A stretch of 64,000 nt of DNA, from contig NC_015312.1 in NCBI RefSeq assembly GCF_000196675.2, positions 3,224,001 through 3,288,000 on the forward strand, read 5' to 3'. A program made the translations under genes and the position numbers. Shown one piece after another: positions 8,208 to 16,692 of the stretch (its first letter is position 1; each line of letters starts with the position of its first letter). The notes beneath the pieces are model-generated. The model did not search any database, was not told the DNA's origin, and saw nothing but the letters and a program-made list of their open reading frames with translations. The DNA is from Pseudonocardia benzenivorans CB1190. Lineage in GTDB: Bacteria > Actinomycetota > Actinomycetes > Mycobacteriales > Pseudonocardiaceae.

Positions 8208-9712
8208 GACGTCGCCTCCTGGCGGGTGCGCAGCTCCATCGATGTCCCGCGCCGCGCAACCTGCACGTAGCGGACCCGCGACGTCTCCCCGAGCCGGTCG
8301 ATCAGCGTGCGCAGGGGGAGGTCGCCGGAGTGGTAGGTACGGGGCGGTCCGGCGGCGCGCATGGCGTCGATCTCCGCGGTGCCCTGCATGATCGCCCGCA
8401 GGATGAGCTCCTCGTCGGAGATGCCGGGAGCCCCGATGGACCGCCGCACGTCGTCGAGGCCGACGTCGGCGGGAGCGTGCCGGGCGGCCTCGGCCAGCTG
8501 AGCCGCCCGCGGCAGCGCGAGGAACCGGTCGCGCAGGTCGGGGTCCATCCAGGTGTACCCGGAGTCCTCGCCGTAGGCGCCTTGGGCGAACCGGACCAGC
8601 TCGTCGATGACGACGTCGTAGCGCTTGCCCGAGGCGACGTGGATCGCGGCCTGTGTCGCGACGTACTGGGAGTACGGCGTGATCATGATCGGGTAGCCGA
8701 GCTCCTCGCGGATCCGCACGCACTCCTCGAGGACGTCGGCGAGCCGGTCGGCCATCCCGATCCCGGCGAGCTGGTGGCGCAGGTTGGAGATGACGCCGCC
8801 CGGGATCTGGTGGCGGTAGTGGTCGGCGTCGTGGGCCAGCGGCACCCCCAGCGGCATCCCGTCGCGCCGGGCGAACTCCCCGAGCCGTGCCGACACCGAT
8901 GCCAGCAGCTCCTCGTCGACCGTCGGGGTGAAGCCCAGGATGCGGGCGTTGCGCGCGGTGGTGAGCACCGACGGCTGGGCCGAGCCGTCGGCCAACGGCG
9001 GGACACCGCAGTGCAGGGTCTTCACGCCCAGCTGCAGCGCCTCCAGGTAGACGACCGGGGCGAGGCCCGTGGTGCAGTGCGAGTGCAGCTCGACGGGGAT
9101 GTCCCCGGCCTCCCGCAGTACGACGGGCAGCAGCGTGCGGATGCGGTCGACGGTGAGCAGGCCACCCGCGTCCTTGATGTAGATCACGTCGGGCTTCAGG
9201 GCCGCGCAGCGCCGGGTGGTCTCGGCGAAGTGCTCGTCGGTGTGCCGCGGCGAGATGGTGTAGCAGACGGCGAGCGCGACGGTCAGGCCAAGCTCGCGGG
9301 CCCGTGGCACCGCGGTGGGGAACTGGCGCGTGGTCTGGTCGGCGGTGTTCGCCATCAGCTGCGCGCGGTTCATCACGCCGATCTCGGCGAGCTTCTCGGC
9401 GAACAGCTCGCCGAGGACCGGCGCGGTGGGGGTGCCGAAGCCGTTGAGGTTGCCGCCGGCGCCGCCCATGCACGTCGTCGGGGTGCGGGTGATCGTGCGG
9501 GCGAGCATCCGCATGGTGTCCCACGGGTCCTCGCGCAGGTCGCGGACCATCTTCTTGAAGAAGATCGCGTTCGCCGGCACCTCGATGTGGGAGAACCCGG
9601 CCCGGTCGAGGTCGCCCGCGAGGGCCTCCATCATCCCGTAGCGGATCCCCATGGCCCACAAGGACTGCGAGCCGTCACGGAACGTCGTGTCGAGGAACCG
9701 GACCTCGCTCAC
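8204..9712 (-). CDS. Carboxyltransferase of pyruvate carboxylase / oxaloacetate decarboxylase alpha type
   Basis: This 502-residue protein has an HMGL-like TIM barrel (about 1-280) followed by a PYC/OADA-type conserved domain. Visible landmarks are FLDTTFRDGSQSL at the start, the metal- and CO2-handling lysine in YIKDAGGLL, and the HxH-like metal motif LHSHCTTGL. Such proteins move CO2 between biotin and a 2-oxo acid such as pyruvate. The C-terminal biotinyl domain of full oxaloacetate decarboxylase is absent and is supplied by the next gene. The GTG start overlaps the CoA-transferase stop (GTGA). The in vivo acceptor is unknown; pyruvate/oxaloacetate is the family expectation. Confidence 0.85.
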   Translation of the reverse strand: MSEVRFLDTTFRDGSQSLWAMGIRYGMMEALAGDLDRAGFSHIEVPANAIFFKKMVRDLREDPWDTMRMLARTITRTPTTCMGGAGGNLNGFGTPTAPVLGELFAEKLAEIGVMNRAQLMANTADQTTRQFPTAVPRARELGLTVALAVCYTISPRHTDEHFAETTRRCAALKPDVIYIKDAGGLLTVDRIRTLLPVVLREAGDIPVELHSHCTTGLAPVVYLEALQLGVKTLHCGVPPLADGSAQPSVLTTARNARILGFTPTVDEELLASVSARLGEFARRDGMPLGVPLAHDADHYRHQIPGGVISNLRHQLAGIGMADRLADVLEECVRIREELGYPIMITPYSQYVATQAAIHVASGKRYDVVIDELVRFAQGAYGEDSGYTWMDPDLRDRFLALPRAAQLAEAARHAPADVGLDDVRRSIGAPGISDEELILRAIMQGTAEIDAMRAAGPPRTYHSGDLPLRTLIDRLGETSRVRYVQVARRGTSMELRTRQEATS

Positions 9713-11157
9713 CAGGCCTCCTGCATGACGCCCACCTGGTCGGCGACCGTCACGGACATGTCGGTCAGCGCGAGCACCTCCTCGACCGTGAACCCGGCCG
9801 CGACCTCGTCGAGCCGGAACCCGTCGCCGACCCGGGTGAGCAGCGCGAGGTCGGTGACGATCGTGTCGACGCAGCCGACCCCGGTCACCGGGTAGGTGCA
9901 GCGTCGCACGAGCTTCGGCCGGCCCTTGCTGTCGCTGTGCTCGAGCGTCACAATCACCGACCTCGCCCCGACCGCGAGGTCCATCGCGCCCCCGATGCCG
10001 CCACCGATCCGGTCGGGGACGGCCCAGTTCGCGAGGTCGCCGTTGCCGCCCACCTGGTACGCGCCCAGTACGACGGCGTCGAGCCGTCCGGAGCGGGCGA
10101 TCTCGAACGACGTGACGCTGTCGAAGAACGACGCCCCCGGCAGGAGCGTGATGAAGTTGCCGCCGGCGTCGTGCATGTCGGGGTCGCGCGGGCCGTCGGT
10201 GACGAACCCGCCGTAGCCCAGGACGCCGTTCTCGCCGTGCAGGGTCACCCCGCGCCCGGCGAGGTGGTCGGCGGCGAGGTTGGGCAGGCCCGCCCCGAGG
10301 TTGACCAGGCTCCCCGGCGGGATCAGCGCGGCCACCCGGCGGCCGATGTCGGCGCGGGTCAGGCCCGGCTTCTCGTGGTAGAGCCTGCCGCTCGCGGCGG
10401 GCCGCGCGGCCCGCCGGGGCAGGTCGTCCACGTCGATCCTGACGGTCGTCTGCACGACGCGGGCGACGAACACCCCCGGCAGGTCGATCTCGTCGGGGGC
10501 GAGCTCGCCGACCTCGACGATCTCGTCGACCTCGATGATCGCGCAGCGCGCGGCCTTGGCGAAGCTGTCGTTGAAGTTGCGGCTGGCGCCGCGGAACGCG
10601 ACGTTGCCCATCCGGTCGGCGCGGTGGGCCCGCAACAGGGCGTAGTCGGTGCGGATGCCGTGTTCGAGCAGGTGCGGGACTCCGTCGAAGTCGCGGACCT
10701 CCTTGCCGTCGCCGATCGCGGTGCCCGCACCGGCCGGGGTGTAGAAGGCCGCGATACCGGCCCCACCCGCGCGCATCCGTTCGACGAGCGTGCCCTGCGG
10801 GACGAGCTCCAGCTCGAGGTCGCCGGACTCGATCTGCGCCTCGGCCGCCGTCACCGGACCGGGCCGCGCCGAGAACGACGCCACCAGCCGCGACAGCTGT
10901 CCGTTCTCGGCGAGGCTCTGCGCGGTCGGGTGCCCGGGTTGGCCCAGCCCGTTGCAGTACACGGTGAGCCGGCGCGCACCCTGGTCGCGCAGCGCCGTGA
11001 TCAGGCTCGACGGGAACCGGTGGGTGACCCCGAACCCCGCGATCGCGATGCTCGACCCGTCGGCGATGTCGGCTACCGCCGCGGCGGGCGAGGGGTACAC
11101 CTTGTCGGCCCCCGCGGCCCTGCCCGTCCCCGTCTCGTACGACTGCGTCGTCGTCAC
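9709..11157 (-). CDS. Fused 3-oxoacid CoA-transferase (subunits A and B in one chain)
   Basis: The 482-residue protein joins both halves of the SCOT/ScoAB family. The A half begins after residue 15 (GSSIAIAGFGVTHRFPSSLI). The B half carries the catalytic glutamate (about Glu309) in HGENGVLGYGG, which forms the enzyme-CoA thioester. GTG 11157 is chosen because GGAAGGGAG lies just upstream and the extra 36 codons of the longer ORF are not family-like. It is the first gene of the operon that continues with the carboxylase and amidase genes. It would activate an acid, possibly the pathway product, with CoA from succinyl-CoA or a similar donor. Confidence 0.9.
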   Translation of the reverse strand: MTTTQSYETGTGRAAGADKVYPSPAAAVADIADGSSIAIAGFGVTHRFPSSLITALRDQGARRLTVYCNGLGQPGHPTAQSLAENGQLSRLVASFSARPGPVTAAEAQIESGDLELELVPQGTLVERMRAGGAGIAAFYTPAGAGTAIGDGKEVRDFDGVPHLLEHGIRTDYALLRAHRADRMGNVAFRGASRNFNDSFAKAARCAIIEVDEIVEVGELAPDEIDLPGVFVARVVQTTVRIDVDDLPRRAARPAASGRLYHEKPGLTRADIGRRVAALIPPGSLVNLGAGLPNLAADHLAGRGVTLHGENGVLGYGGFVTDGPRDPDMHDAGGNFITLLPGASFFDSVTSFEIARSGRLDAVVLGAYQVGGNGDLANWAVPDRIGGGIGGAMDLAVGARSVIVTLEHSDSKGRPKLVRRCTYPVTGVGCVDTIVTDLALLTRVGDGFRLDEVAAGFTVEEVLALTDMSVTVADQVGVMQEAW

Positions 11158-11662
11158 CCGTCTCCCTTCCGGGCCGGCTGCTCCGCCGGCCAGATCGAGC
11201 CCCCGACGATCACGCGCGACGGCGGTCGGCACACCGGCGACCGGCACGCGGTCCGGCGTGGCCACGTCGCGGCCGTGCCCTCGACCGGTTCCCGCGTCGG
11301 CCGGTGGCCCCGGGCTCCGCGCCGGGGCGCGGGAGCCGCCGGCGCGCGCCGGAGAGGCGCCGCGCGGTCGTCGCGACCCCCGGGCCGGACCGTGGGAGGC
11401 ATCAGGCGCATCGTGGCGCTCCCTCTGTGCAGCCGGGCCTCGTTGCCCGGGTCGGACACGGGTGTGGAACCACCGGCGAGCTGCGGCGATCCGCCGGTGC
11501 GGTGGCGGGGTTCGCCACGAGGAGCCGGCCGGTCAGGAACGATCCGGGTCCGGCTGCCGCCTCATGTTCACGGCCCTGTTCTCAAGATTGTTAACAATCA
11601 TGGAAACATAATGCTCGTCCTGCGGGTGGTCAAGGTCACCCGGGCGAAGGCCTCCGACCGGC
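11158..11662 (-). other. 505-bp intergenic leader upstream of the CoA-transferase operon
   Basis: Between the MFS stop and the CoA-transferase GTG there is no convincing gene. The MFS-proximal end carries a predicted promoter and palindrome (11586-11633). The rest would be a GC-rich 5' leader of about 430 nt. Small ORFs such as 11154-11459 lack family features. A 22-codon ORF starts at ATG 11601, overlapping the palindrome; I cannot tell if it is translated. Confidence 0.6.
11586..11633 (-). promoter_or_regulatory. Predicted promoter with FadR-type operator for the CoA-transferase operon
   Basis: On the minus strand TTGACC (11633-11628), a 17-bp spacer and TATGTT (11610-11605) form a good sigma-70 promoter. 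The perfect 14-bp palindrome GATTGTTAACAATC (11599-11586) falls on the expected transcription start. Its TTGT-TA-ACAA core fits the TNGTNNACNA pattern known for FadR-subfamily GntR repressors, and such a regulator is encoded at 2421-3170. Confidence 0.6.
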
Positions 11663-13108
11663 CTACCGGCCCGCGGCCGCCCGGGCCGGTCCGGCGGTCC
11701 GCCCGGCGATCCCCGTCCCGGTGACCGCCAGGACCACCAGGCCCGCGACGAGGACCGGCAGGGCGGTCGCGGGGGAGCCCGTCGTCGCCAGCAGCGCACC
11801 GCCGACCCCGACGAGTGCCGCCTGGGAGAGCTGGTCGGTGAGCTGGGCCGCGGCGGAGTCGAAGCCGACCGCGCCGGCACCCGAGTCGGCCGAGCGCGCC
11901 AGCAGCAGGAACGACAGCGACGAGAAACCCAGTCCCATCCCGACGCCCGCGACGATCCAGAACGGCAGTGCGAGCCACGGCAGGCCCCACGCGGGCGCGA
12001 CGAGCAGCAGCCCCGCGATGCCGACCGCGACGCACGCGAACCCGACGCGCAACAGCACCGGCCGCGACAGGTCGGGGTGGCGGCCCTGCCACGCCGCTGC
12101 CGAGGACCAGCCGAGGGCGCCGACGATCAGCGGCACCCCGGCCATCGAGAGGGACCAGCCGTGCGTCGAGGTGAGCATCAGCGGCAGGTAGGCGTTGACC
12201 GTGAAGAAGGCGCCCGACAGCAGCCCGCGGCACGCGACCACGGCCGCGATCCCACGGCGCGCCCGGACCGTCCCGCGGGGCAGCAACCGGCGCAGCGACG
12301 GGACCAGCAGCGCGAGGGCGACGACCGCGACGACCAGCGCGGCCCATCCCGTCGGGTGCTGGCCCGCCCAGCTCAGCGCCGCGACGGCCGCGGCGGCGGC
12401 CAGTGCCGCCGCGACGATCCCGCGTCGCGTGGCGGGCGCCCCGGCCGACCCCGCGGGCAGGTCGCGCACGGCGGGGAGCACGAGCACGACGGCGACCACG
12501 ACGAAGGGCACGATGCCGAGGAAGACCCAGTGCCACGACAGCTGCTCGGTCACCACGCCCGCGACGGGCGGGCCCACGAGCGCGGGCAGCACCCACGCCG
12601 ACGACATCAGCGCGAACACCGCGGGCCGCGCGCGCTCGCTGTAGACGAGCGCGATCAGCACGTAGACGGCGACGGCGACCGCGCCCGCGCCGAGGCCCTG
12701 CAGCACGCGGGCGACCAGCAGCTGGGCGAGCGTCCCCGCCGTCCCGGCGACCAGCAACCCCGCCCCGAACAGCAGCGGCGCCGTGACCAGAGTGCCGCGC
12801 GGGCCGCGGACGTCGCACCAGCGCCCGCCCAGCACCGTCCCGACGACGCTCGCCGCGGTGAACGCCACGAACGGCCACGCGTAGGACGACACCGAGCCGA
12901 GGTCCGCCACGACGGCCGGCATCGCCGTCCCGACGCCCATCGCCTCGAACGCGATCATGCTGATGAGCAGCACGATGCCGACGGTCGTCGCGCGCCGCCC
13001 CGGTCCGAACAGCTCGGGTCGTACCGCCGCCTTCCCCGCGGAGCCGTCCGGCGGCGACGCGGGTGGGGCGGGGCGGGATGACGTCGGATCGTCCGTCGCA
13101 CTGCTCAC
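11663..13108 (-). CDS. MFS transporter, drug-efflux (DHA2/EmrB-like) type
   Basis: The 481-residue protein has about 14 hydrophobic segments and MFS loop motifs, such as GGRWCDVRGPRGTLV after the second helix and RVLQGLGAGA in helix 4. The N-terminal 35 residues are Pro/Ser-rich and cytosolic. GTG 13108 is supported by GAGGGAG upstream. It points away from the metal transporter genes and is probably independently transcribed. Substrate unknown; the family mostly exports drugs or small organics. Confidence 0.82.
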   Translation of the reverse strand: MSSATDDPTSSRPAPPASPPDGSAGKAAVRPELFGPGRRATTVGIVLLISMIAFEAMGVGTAMPAVVADLGSVSSYAWPFVAFTAASVVGTVLGGRWCDVRGPRGTLVTAPLLFGAGLLVAGTAGTLAQLLVARVLQGLGAGAVAVAVYVLIALVYSERARPAVFALMSSAWVLPALVGPPVAGVVTEQLSWHWVFLGIVPFVVVAVVLVLPAVRDLPAGSAGAPATRRGIVAAALAAAAAVAALSWAGQHPTGWAALVVAVVALALLVPSLRRLLPRGTVRARRGIAAVVACRGLLSGAFFTVNAYLPLMLTSTHGWSLSMAGVPLIVGALGWSSAAAWQGRHPDLSRPVLLRVGFACVAVGIAGLLLVAPAWGLPWLALPFWIVAGVGMGLGFSSLSFLLLARSADSGAGAVGFDSAAAQLTDQLSQAALVGVGGALLATTGSPATALPVLVAGLVVLAVTGTGIAGRTAGPARAAAGR

Positions 13109-13266
13109 GGGCGCCAGCCTGCTCCCTCAACCCCGGTTCAGGTCAACGCGATTGCCGGACGAGGTCGCGGCCGGTGCGGCGCACGCCCGGCGCGCCACGT
13201 CCGCGGCCCGACCGGCCCTCCCCGAGGGCCGGGCGATTCTCAGGATGGAACAGTCCGAACTCTGGT

Positions 13267-13288
13267 TTTCGGGCACCCGAAATCTTAC
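13267..13288 (+). promoter_or_regulatory. Predicted promoter and DtxR/MntR-like operator of the metal ABC operon
   Basis: The palindrome tttcggg-ca-cccgaaa (13267-13282) abuts a -10-like TCTTAC (13283-13288), 10 nt before the ATG at 13299. No Shine-Dalgarno sequence is seen, so the mRNA is nearly leaderless. A DtxR-family repressor is encoded at the end of the operon and is the natural candidate to bind here. Confidence 0.5.
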
Positions 13289-13298
13289 GCTGCACGCC

Positions 13299-14270
13299 AT
13301 GTCCGGTTCGCGAGGTTGGTTCGGCCCGAGCGGGTCGCGTCCGGGCGCTGCCCGCCGGCGCCCATCCGGAAGGGCCGTGGCGGTGCTCGCGGCGCTGCTC
13401 GTCGTGGTGGCCGGCTGTGCCGGCACCGGCCGGGCGCAGGACGCCGACCGGCCACTGGTCCTGACCACGTTCACGGTGCTCGCCGACATCGCCCGCAACG
13501 TGGCGGGGGAGCACCTGCGAGTCGAGTCGATCACCAAGCCCGGCGCCGAGATCCACGGCTACGAGCCCACCCCCGGCGACATCCGCAAGGCCGCCGAGGC
13601 CGACCTCGTCATCGACAACGGGCTGAACCTCGAGGTGTGGTTCGAAAAGTTCGTGGCCGACCTGGCGGTGCCGCACGTCGTCGTGTCGGAGGGCGTCGCG
13701 GTCGTCGACATCACCGAGGACGCCTACGCCGGCAAGCCGAACCCGCACGCGTGGATGAGCCCGACGAACGTGGTCCGCTACGTCGACAACATGGTCGTCG
13801 CGTTCGCCGCGCTCGACCCCGCGCACGCCGACGCGTTCGCGGCCAACGCCGGCTCGTACAAGGCCGAGCTGCGCCGCGTCCACGACGAGCTCGTCACGGC
13901 ACTGGCGACGCTGCCACCCGCCCAGCGGGCGCTCGTGACCTGCGAGGGCGCGTTCTCCTACCTCGCCAGGGACACCGGGCTGACCGAGAAGTACATCTGG
14001 CCGGTCAACGCCGAGCAGCAGGCCACGCCCCAGCAGGTCACCTCGGCCATCGCATTCGTGACCGCCAACGACGTGCCCGCGGTCTTCTGCGAGTCGACGG
14101 TGTCCGACAGCGCGATGCGGCAGGTTGCCGACGCCTCCGGCGCCCGGTTCGGCGGCATCCTCTACGTCGACTCGCTCTCCGGCCCCGACGGTCCGGTCCC
14201 GACCTATCTCGACCTCATCCGCCACGACACCCGGACGATCATCGCGGGCCTCACCGGGGTGGCGGTGTGA
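13299..14270 (+). CDS. mntA: Metal (Mn/Zn) ABC transporter substrate-binding lipoprotein
   Basis: This 323-residue cluster A-I (TroA/PsaA/MntA) binding protein has an N-terminal hydrophobic segment ending in the lipobox VVAGC. Predicted metal ligands are in HGYEPTPGDI, HAWMSPTN, CEGAFSYLA and the C-terminal YVDSLS region. No His-rich loop typical of strict zinc binders is present, and an MntR-like gene follows, so manganese is favoured. The ORF is open further upstream, but ATG 13299 directly follows the predicted -10 box. Its stop overlaps the ATPase start by 4 bp (GTGA). Confidence 0.88.
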   Translation: MSGSRGWFGPSGSRPGAARRRPSGRAVAVLAALLVVVAGCAGTGRAQDADRPLVLTTFTVLADIARNVAGEHLRVESITKPGAEIHGYEPTPGDIRKAAEADLVIDNGLNLEVWFEKFVADLAVPHVVVSEGVAVVDITEDAYAGKPNPHAWMSPTNVVRYVDNMVVAFAALDPAHADAFAANAGSYKAELRRVHDELVTALATLPPAQRALVTCEGAFSYLARDTGLTEKYIWPVNAEQQATPQQVTSAIAFVTANDVPAVFCESTVSDSAMRQVADASGARFGGILYVDSLSGPDGPVPTYLDLIRHDTRTIIAGLTGVAV

Positions 14271-15025
14271 GCCCCGCCGCGGTCGACACCGCCGCGATCG
14301 AGGTCGAGGGGCTCACCGTCAGGTACGGCCCCCTCGTGGCGCTCGACGGGGTCTCGCTGCGGCTGGCACCCGGGACGGTGTGCGGTCTGATCGGGATGAA
14401 CGGGTCGGGCAAGTCGACGCTGTTCAAGTCCATGACCGGGCTGCTGCGGGCCGATTCGGGCCGGGTCCGGCTCGGCGGGCACGAGCCGGCCACGGCGCGC
14501 AGGCGGGGGCTGGTCGGCTACGTGCCGCAGGCCGAGGCCGTCGACTGGGCGTTCCCGGTGTCGGTGCGCGACGTGGTGATGATGGGCCGGTACGGGCGGC
14601 TGGGCCCCACCCGGCGGGCCCGCGAGGCGGACCGCGCCGCCGTCGCCGCGGCCCTGGCCAGGGTCGAGCTCGCCGATCTCGCCGACCGGCAGATCGGGCA
14701 GCTGTCGGGCGGGCAGCGCAAGCGGGCGTTCGTCGCGCGCGGGATCGCGCAGGAGGCCGAGGTCCTGCTGCTCGACGAGCCCTTCGCGGGGGTGGACAAG
14801 CGGTCGGAGGCGACGATGTCGTCGCTGCTCGCCGAGCTCGCCGCAGCCGGCCGCACGGTCCTGGTGGCGACCCACGACCTGCAGGCACTCCCGGCGCTCG
14901 CCGACGAGGCCGTACTGCTGCGCCGTCGGGTACTGCTGCACGGGCCCGTCGAGGAGGTCCTGCGCCCGGAGAACCTCGCCCGCGCGTTCGGCATCGACCC
15001 GCTGGAGCAGGGGAGCCGGACGTGA
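14267..15025 (+). CDS. mntB: Metal ABC transporter ATP-binding protein
   Basis: The 252-residue protein has Walker A GMNGSGKST, signature LSGGQRKRA, Walker B VLLLDEPFAG and the switch His in ATHDL. It powers import by the neighbouring permease. Start GTG 14267 overlaps the preceding stop, and its stop overlaps the permease GTG (15022), so the three genes form one coupled operon. Mn versus Zn cannot be decided from the ATPase alone. Confidence 0.9.
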   Translation: MSPAAVDTAAIEVEGLTVRYGPLVALDGVSLRLAPGTVCGLIGMNGSGKSTLFKSMTGLLRADSGRVRLGGHEPATARRRGLVGYVPQAEAVDWAFPVSVRDVVMMGRYGRLGPTRRAREADRAAVAAALARVELADLADRQIGQLSGGQRKRAFVARGIAQEAEVLLLDEPFAGVDKRSEATMSSLLAELAAAGRTVLVATHDLQALPALADEAVLLRRRVLLHGPVEEVLRPENLARAFGIDPLEQGSRT

Positions 15026-15906
15026 ACCCGATCGACCTGATCGTCGAGCCGCTCTCGTACGGCTTCATGGTCCGTGCGCTGGTCACGACCGTCGTCGCCG
15101 CCGTGGTGTGCGCGTTGCTGTCCTGCTGGCTGGTGCTCGTCGGCTGGTCGCTGATGGGCGACGCCGTGTCCCACGCGGTGCTGCCCGGCGTGGTGCTCGC
15201 CTACGTGCTCGGTGCGCCCTTCGCGCTCGGGGCCGTCGTGTTCGGGTTCCTGGCGGTCGGGCTCATCGGGGCGATCCGCGACACCAGCCGGGTCAAGGAG
15301 GACGCGGCGATCGGGATCGTGTTCACCACGCTGTTCGCGCTCGGCCTGGTGCTGATCTCGGTCACCCCCAGCCAGACCGACCTCAACCACATCGTGTTCG
15401 GCAACGTCCTGGGCGTCTCGGTCGGCGACCTCGTCCAGGTCGCCGCGCTCGGCGCGGTGGTCGCGGCGGCGCTGCTGTACAAGCGTCGCGACCTCGTGCT
15501 CTACGCGTTCGACCCCGGGCACGCCCACGCGATCGGGCTCTCGCCCCGCAGGCTCGGCGCGCTGCTGCTGGGGCTGCTCGCGCTCACCGCGGTCGTGGCG
15601 CTGCAGGTGGTCGGCGTCATCCTGGTCGTCGCGATGCTGATCCTGCCCGGGGCGACGGCGCAGCTGCTCACCGACCGGTTCTCCCGGATGCTGCTGATCG
15701 CGCCGGTGCTGTCCGTCGTGTGTGCGACGGTGGGGCTGTACCTGAGCTACTGGCTCGATGCCGCGCCGGGCGGCCTGGTCGTCGTCACCCAGGGCGCGGC
15801 CTTCGCGCTGGTGTACCTGTTCGGCCCCCGGCACGGCCTGCTCACCAGGCGGGCCCGCCGCGACGGCGCGGCCCCGCCCGCCGCGGTGGGCCGCGTCGAG
15901 GGCTGA
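15022..15906 (+). CDS. mntC: Metal ABC transporter permease (ZnuB/MntC/SitC type)
   Basis: The 294-residue protein has about eight or nine membrane segments and the ABC-3 permease family pattern, including SLMGDAVSHAVLPGVVLAY near the N-terminus and the cytosolic loop AFDPGHAHAIGLS. It forms the channel for the MntAB components. It is the third coupled gene of the operon and is followed 82 bp later by the regulator gene. Only one permease gene is present, so a homodimer is expected. Confidence 0.9.
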   Translation: MNPIDLIVEPLSYGFMVRALVTTVVAAVVCALLSCWLVLVGWSLMGDAVSHAVLPGVVLAYVLGAPFALGAVVFGFLAVGLIGAIRDTSRVKEDAAIGIVFTTLFALGLVLISVTPSQTDLNHIVFGNVLGVSVGDLVQVAALGAVVAAALLYKRRDLVLYAFDPGHAHAIGLSPRRLGALLLGLLALTAVVALQVVGVILVVAMLILPGATAQLLTDRFSRMLLIAPVLSVVCATVGLYLSYWLDAAPGGLVVVTQGAAFALVYLFGPRHGLLTRRARRDGAAPPAAVGRVEG

Positions 15907-15988
15907 CGCGATGGGAGGGCCGCGCAGGTCGCGTCCCGGACCGGCTGTCGTACGGTTCCGGTCGACGGACGTGCGACGAGAGGCCCGA

Positions 15989-16651
15989 ATGACCGAATCC
16001 GCGGCGACGGAGAACTACCTGAAGGTCCTCTGGACCGCCGGGGAGTGGTCCGACGCGCCCGTCACCGTCTCCGTGCTCGCCTCGCGGCTGGGCCTGGCGC
16101 CGTCGTCGGTGTCGGAGGTGGTCCGCCGCCTCACCGATCGGGGCCTCGTCGCGCATGCCCGTTACGGCACCATCGAGCTCACCCCCGACGGCCGCCGGAT
16201 CGCGCTCGGCACCGTCCGCAAGCACCGCTTGATCGAGACGTTCCTGGTCGACTACCTCGGCTACACCTGGGACGAGGTGCACGACGAGGCCGACCTGCTC
16301 GAGCACGCCGTGTCGGACACGTTCGTCGACCGGCTCGCGCTGCGGCTCGGCGAGCCCGACCGCGACCCCCACGGCGACCCGATCCCGCACGCCGACGGGA
16401 GCTTGCCGGGCGGCGACGAGCTGACGTTCGACGCGGTCGCCGAGGGGAGCCGGGTGCGGGTGGTGCGGGTCTCGGACTCCGATCCGCGGATCCTGCGCCA
16501 CCTCGACCGCCTCGGGATCGCGCTGGGCAGCGTGCTGGAGGTCGTCGAGCGGCACGAGAGCGCGGGCACGATCGACGTCATGCACGGGCGCCGCGCCGTC
16601 GTGCTCGGAATGCCCGCAGCCAGGGCCATCCGCGTCGAGGCGATCGGCTGA
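15989..16651 (+). CDS. mntR: DtxR/MntR-family metal-dependent transcriptional repressor
   Basis: This 220-residue protein has an N-terminal winged helix (SVLASRLGLAPSSVSEVVRR), a dimerisation and metal-binding domain (VRKHRLIETFLVDYLGYTWDEVHDEADLLEHAVSD contains the expected Glu/His ligands, given here as family context) and a C-terminal FeoA/SH3-like domain. ATG 15989 is preceded by GAGAGG. It sits directly after the metal ABC operon and probably represses it when Mn or Fe is plentiful. Ligand choice between Mn and Fe cannot be made here. Confidence 0.88.
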   Translation: MTESAATENYLKVLWTAGEWSDAPVTVSVLASRLGLAPSSVSEVVRRLTDRGLVAHARYGTIELTPDGRRIALGTVRKHRLIETFLVDYLGYTWDEVHDEADLLEHAVSDTFVDRLALRLGEPDRDPHGDPIPHADGSLPGGDELTFDAVAEGSRVRVVRVSDSDPRILRHLDRLGIALGSVLEVVERHESAGTIDVMHGRRAVVLGMPAARAIRVEAIG

Positions 16652-16692
16652 CGGCGGCCGGCCCGTCATGGACGGCCTGCGATGGACCGCCC

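Noticed and set aside
11154..11459. 101-codon minus-strand ORF in the leader region
   Set aside because: Arg/Pro-rich translation with no ribosome site and overlap with the CoA-transferase start.
11533..11601. 22-codon ORF starting at the palindrome
   Set aside because: It may be a leader peptide, but ATG lies only 4 nt after the -10 box, probably upstream of the transcription start; not annotated as a gene.
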